Assembly (NCBI GenBank): GCA_023254645.1
Contig: JALRLA010000390.1
Span: 1-17,884, forward strand
Length of the DNA stretch: 17,884 bases
Direction: 5' to 3'
Origin: Bacteroidia bacterium
Lineage (GTDB): Bacteria; Bacteroidota; Bacteroidia; NS11-12g; UBA955
The position numbers and the translations under genes are program-made. Below, piece after piece: positions 14,939 to 17,884 of the stretch. Each line of letters starts with the position of its first letter. Within the stretch, counting starts at the first letter, position 1. The notes under the pieces were generated by a model that was given only the letters and a program-made list of their open reading frames with translations, was not told where the DNA came from and did no database searches.

Positions 14939-15855
14939 TCGTTGATTACAATATCGTTCCAAGCCCAGCTCTGCCAGGCCTCAAAGTTGATTTTATGAGC
15001 TTCGTAAAAGGTTCTGTTTATCAACAAGGTATCTCCGCCCCATGCTCCCAGCCACTTGCAAAGCCCCCCCTTGACAGGGGAAAGGTTCAATTGTTGGTAA
15101 GGAGTGGGCAAGCCGATTTGGCTCGCCAATAAGGCTTGCCACCATTCCAGACCCGACTCCAGCATGGCCTTCTGCCCCGCATTTTTCAGGGCATCGACCA
15201 TTTTTTGCAGTTGACCCATCATGAAGGGATCTTCTGCCATGGCTCCCAAGGCCTGAGCCACCGATTCCATGCTTTTACGCGAATCCACCTTTTTCCCAGG
15301 GTTCAACAGCATCCATTCCTGGGTCCATTCTGGGTTCAGAGACCAAGTATCCCAATGGGGCTGATCATCGCAAATCCAGAACACCAAAGGCTTGCCCAAT
15401 TCGGCTACGGCCACATCGTATCCAGATCCACCCAACAGGGCCTGTTGCAATGGTTGCGCATCCATGCCCGTCGCTCGTGCCCAGAGGGCCACAAAGGTGC
15501 TGCTGCTTCCCCATCCGCTGGAGCGATCAAACTCCAACTGTGTTTCAAAACGGTACGACTTGCCCTCTTTCCAAAAAGACGGCGGAGTAAAGGCCAAGGT
15601 TTGGCGAATGAACCGCGAGTCATCGCTCGATTCAAAATCAGCGGCGACAAATGGAAGCTTCAATTGAAGTTCGACAAAGCGGGCACCCTCGTTGTCAAAG
15701 GCTTGGTAAATGAAGGAATCTTCGCTAGGGCTGTCGTATTCCCAAACGCGCAAATGTTGACCTTTTCGCACCGGCAAAGCCAGGGCTTCTATGCCCAATT
15801 TCACGGCGTATTCGCCGATGAGCATCACTTTCCCCGCTGCGTAGTAACTCTTCAT
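14935..15855 (-). CDS. GYDIA-type GHMP kinase, candidate phosphomevalonate kinase
   Basis: A 306-residue protein of the GHMP kinase superfamily that resembles the Bacteroidota GYDIA family. Motif 1 is AAGKVMLIGEYAVKLGIEALALPV, shown here in parts. Motif 2 is SSGWGSSSTFVALWA, a Trp-containing variant of GLGSSAA. The family name motif appears as GGSGYDVAVAELG. The C-terminal glycine-rich motif 3 seen in mevalonate kinase is poorly kept (LGAWGGDTLLI). Sitting between HMG-CoA reductase and the decarboxylase, with 4-nt overlaps on both sides, it is the natural candidate for phosphomevalonate kinase, for which no other gene is visible; this is inferred from context. Alternatively it could be a regulatory or differently specific kinase. 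Confidence 0.86.
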   Translation of the reverse strand: MKSYYAAGKVMLIGEYAVKLGIEALALPVRKGQHLRVWEYDSPSEDSFIYQAFDNEGARFVELQLKLPFVAADFESSDDSRFIRQTLAFTPPSFWKEGKSYRFETQLEFDRSSGWGSSSTFVALWARATGMDAQPLQQALLGGSGYDVAVAELGKPLVFWICDDQPHWDTWSLNPEWTQEWMLLNPGKKVDSRKSMESVAQALGAMAEDPFMMGQLQKMVDALKNAGQKAMLESGLEWWQALLASQIGLPTPYQQLNLSPVKGGLCKWLGAWGGDTLLINRTFYEAHKINFEAWQSWAWNDIVINE

Positions 15856-17189
15856 GCATCAGGGCCTATGCCCCTCAATTTAAAAAAGGCTTCTACCGCG
15901 CCTGAGAAGCTGACCACCTTGTCTTTGAAATGCTCAACAATCTGTTCTTTTTCTTCTTCGGTCGCCTCCAACTGATTGAGGATGTTCAACAAGTGCATTT
16001 TCATGTGCCCTTTTTGAATGCCCGAAGTAATCAAGCTTCGAACGGCCGAAAAGTTCTGGGCCAAGCCCGCTACTGCAATGATTTGCATCAATTCTTCAGC
16101 GTTGGGATTGCCCAACAATTCGTGGGAGAATTTCACCAGCGGATGCAAACTGGTTATACCCCCTACCGTACCCAATGACATCGGAATGTCGATCCAAAAA
16201 CGAAAGGTTCCAGAGGCAATTTCTGCGTGAGTCAAGGAACGGTAAGAGCCCTGTGAAGCCGCATAAGCATGAGCGCAGGCCTCAACGGCTCTAAAATCAT
16301 TACCAGTAGCCATGACAACCGCATCAATGCCGTTCATGATGCCCTTGTTGTGGGTGACGGCGCGGTAAGGCTCAACGGTAGCGATTCGCAAGGCGCGGGC
16401 AAATTTCTCGGCAAACTCTTGGTTGCCGATGCCACTGCCTTCGTTGATTTGGTCAATGGGGCAAGACACTTCGGCTCGAACCTTACACTCAGGGGTAAAG
16501 TTGCTCAAAATGCTCATCACCACTTGTATGCCCGGGCGATCGCCGCGGTTTTCTTCTACCGCTAGTGTCCAGGTCTTGGCCAATTCTTCCAAACAAGAAT
16601 TGATGAAATTGGCCCCCATAGAATCACGGGTATCGAAGCGCGCTTCGATTTGGTAGTAACCCGGTTCGCTGTCGGTTTTGTCTTTGAGTTTCAGATCCAA
16701 GATTCCACCACCCCGGGCGCGCATGTTGCGGGTTAGGGCCTCGGTTTCAGCCATGAAACGATCTTGGGTCTGGGCAAACAAGGCCTCCAACCACTGGGGG
16801 TCACCGCCCTGCCACACAAAGTGAACATGCCCAATTTTGGTCATAGAAATCACGCTGGCCTTAAAGCCGCCGCGGTCAAACCAAAAATTAGCCGCTTTGG
16901 AAGCCGCTGCGACGACCGAGCTCTCTTCAATGGCCATGGGAATGGCATATACCTTCCCGTTGATCTTGAAGTTCGGCGCCACCCCAAAGGGCATGTAGAA
17001 GTTGGACAAGGTATTTTCAATGAACTCATCGTGCAACTTTTGTACCTCCCCACTGCTGTGCCAATAGCCTTCCAACATGGCGCGGGTGGCGTCAGGATGC
17101 GTAGAATAGTGCTTCAAAAGCCAGTCCAGCTTCTGTTGCTTGCTCAGCTTTGAAAAGCCTTTGATGGCTTCGGTAGGTCTTTGGTTCAT
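15852..17189 (-). CDS. mvaA: Hydroxymethylglutaryl-CoA reductase, class II
   Basis: A 445-residue soluble enzyme that reduces HMG-CoA to mevalonate with NAD(P)H, the committed step. There is no membrane anchor, and the length fits class II (about 430). Catalytic residues by alignment to known bacterial enzymes: Glu88 (AIPMAIEESSVVAAASKAA begins the segment), Lys282 (THNKGIMNG), Asp298 (MATGND) and His395 (GHMKMH) near the C-terminus. The cofactor-binding segment reads DSMGANFINSCLE, a variant of DAMGMN. All key residues are present. The gene starts with a 4-nt overlap on fni and ends with a 4-nt overlap on the GHMP kinase, so it is translated as part of the mevalonate operon. Confidence 0.97.
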   Translation of the reverse strand: MNQRPTEAIKGFSKLSKQQKLDWLLKHYSTHPDATRAMLEGYWHSSGEVQKLHDEFIENTLSNFYMPFGVAPNFKINGKVYAIPMAIEESSVVAAASKAANFWFDRGGFKASVISMTKIGHVHFVWQGGDPQWLEALFAQTQDRFMAETEALTRNMRARGGGILDLKLKDKTDSEPGYYQIEARFDTRDSMGANFINSCLEELAKTWTLAVEENRGDRPGIQVVMSILSNFTPECKVRAEVSCPIDQINEGSGIGNQEFAEKFARALRIATVEPYRAVTHNKGIMNGIDAVVMATGNDFRAVEACAHAYAASQGSYRSLTHAEIASGTFRFWIDIPMSLGTVGGITSLHPLVKFSHELLGNPNAEELMQIIAVAGLAQNFSAVRSLITSGIQKGHMKMHLLNILNQLEATEEEKEQIVEHFKDKVVSFSGAVEAFFKLRGIGPDA

Positions 17190-17884
17190 GATCGAAGTTC
17201 CAAGTATTGATGGGCCATGGCTAGGCCCTTAATTTGGGTTTCACAAAAAGCATCCAGGGCTTCTTGACTCTCCAATGCGGGTTTCAAGAAGGCTGAGGCC
17301 TGAGCATACAGGACGCTGCCTGGCAAGCGCTTGATGTGGTAATATCCGTCGAGAAAATTTTGAATGCCGCCGCTGACAATGATTTGTTTGGCCTGAGGTT
17401 TCCAGCCTTCACGGGTCCAATTCAAGATCCAATTGCCCATTTCTTCAGCGGTGTGACCCACGTGAGCAACGGCCTTTAGGCCTTCCATATTGGAGGTCTG
17501 GCTTCTCATGGCCTCGATCAGAGCGAAGTTGGTCCCTCCAAACGAGCCGAAATCAACCGCCTCCAAAGGCAACTCCATCAAGGCCTTCAAACTTTTTGGA
17601 CCAAAACCCTGCCCTACTTCTTTGACAATGATGGGCATGTCCAACTCGTCCATCACGCGCTTCAGCGTATCAAGGGGAGCCTGCTGCAGGCGATCTCCCT
17701 CGGGTTGAACCCACTCTTGCAAAGGGTTGATGTGAACAATCAAACCATCGGCTTCCAAAGAGTGAACCATTTCAGTCACACGAGCCAACTGACCCGCTTG
17801 GATCAATTCCTCCAACTGAGCGACACCCAAATTGGCACACAAAGGCTGGTCGCCAATGAAACGGCGAACCGCGAAATCAGCTCG
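17186..17884 (-). CDS. fni: Type 2 isopentenyl-diphosphate delta-isomerase (partial, N-terminus beyond right edge)
   Basis: The C-terminal 232 residues are visible; the frame is still open at base 17884, so roughly a third of the protein, including the N-terminal FMN-binding part, is missing. The family is an FMN-dependent TIM-barrel enzyme that interconverts IPP and DMAPP. Visible family features: RADFAVRRFIGDQPLCANLG, then the HINPLQEWVQPEGD segment, MPIIVKEVGQGF with the conserved Lys, VDFGSFGGTNFALIE (phosphate and FMN contacts), and SGGIQNFLDGYYHIKRLPG. The last two differ from the Firmicutes consensus but agree with what is usual in Bacteroidota. Its stop overlaps the HMG-CoA reductase start by 4 nt, making it the most upstream operon gene seen here; the operon promoter lies outside the window. 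Confidence 0.94.
   Translation of the reverse strand, partial: RADFAVRRFIGDQPLCANLGVAQLEELIQAGQLARVTEMVHSLEADGLIVHINPLQEWVQPEGDRLQQAPLDTLKRVMDELDMPIIVKEVGQGFGPKSLKALMELPLEAVDFGSFGGTNFALIEAMRSQTSNMEGLKAVAHVGHTAEEMGNWILNWTREGWKPQAKQIIVSGGIQNFLDGYYHIKRLPGSVLYAQASAFLKPALESQEALDAFCETQIKGLAMAHQYLELRS

Noticed and set aside
14939..14962. A longer N-terminus for diphosphomevalonate decarboxylase
   Set aside because: It would extend the overlap with the upstream kinase; the ATG at 14938 gives the same 4-nt overlap seen at the other operon junctions.
15136..15975. A 279-residue plus-strand frame opposite the GYDIA kinase
   Set aside because: It lies antisense to a gene with clear GHMP motifs and crosses into the HMG-CoA reductase gene; its composition (many His, Gln, Pro) is typical of a shadow frame.
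1..17884. Search for CRISPR arrays, tRNA/rRNA genes, insertion sequences, prophage or defence genes
   Set aside because: Coding is nearly continuous, and the remaining gaps are 133 nt or shorter and contain no repeat array, cloverleaf or transposase signal that I could see.

Overview
The window looks like a Bacteroidota chromosome, most likely a flavobacterium-like lineage with roughly balanced GC. The evidence is the DUF5606 protein, TAnnTTTG promoter boxes, the architecture of the large membrane histidine kinase, and a mevalonate operon carrying a GYDIA-type GHMP kinase. This is inferred from family content; no marker gene names the species. There are no rRNA or tRNA genes, insertion sequences, CRISPR arrays or prophage genes, and it reads as compact core genome with almost no intergenic space.

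Left part, minus strand (1-3378): hldD (ADP-heptose epimerase, LPS core) overlaps by 10 nt the start of a very large membrane sensor protein, probably a histidine kinase, that runs off the left edge. Its 801 visible residues are sensor and membrane segments only.

Plus-strand block (3423-8352): a small conserved-looking hypothetical protein, a DUF5606 protein with a lysine/serine-rich histone-H1-like tail, a PepF-type M3 oligoendopeptidase, a PIG-V-like multi-pass glycosyltransferase and an exported protein of unknown function. The last three are overlapping or tightly coupled. The block ends at a strong hairpin terminator (8360-8391) shared with the convergent hppD.

Right part, minus strand (8410-17884, reading right to left): fni (partial), HMG-CoA reductase, GYDIA-type GHMP kinase, diphosphomevalonate decarboxylase, mevalonate kinase, a UbiA-family prenyltransferase, priA and hppD. 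Five of the six junctions from fni to priA are 4-nt ATGA overlaps and the sixth is a 6-nt gap, so these seven genes are almost certainly one translationally coupled operon. It covers HMG-CoA to IPP/DMAPP plus one prenyl transfer step. HMG-CoA synthase and a canonical phosphomevalonate kinase are not seen; the GYDIA kinase is the obvious candidate for the latter. hppD follows 39 nt after priA and has its own promoter-like box.

No clearly new defence or mobile system is visible. The best leads are the GYDIA kinase as the missing kinase, the UbiA homologue with an eroded second aspartate motif beside a homogentisate-producing enzyme, PriA with a shortened helicase motif VI, and TAnnTTTG boxes 6 nt before two start codons, which suggest leaderless mRNAs.
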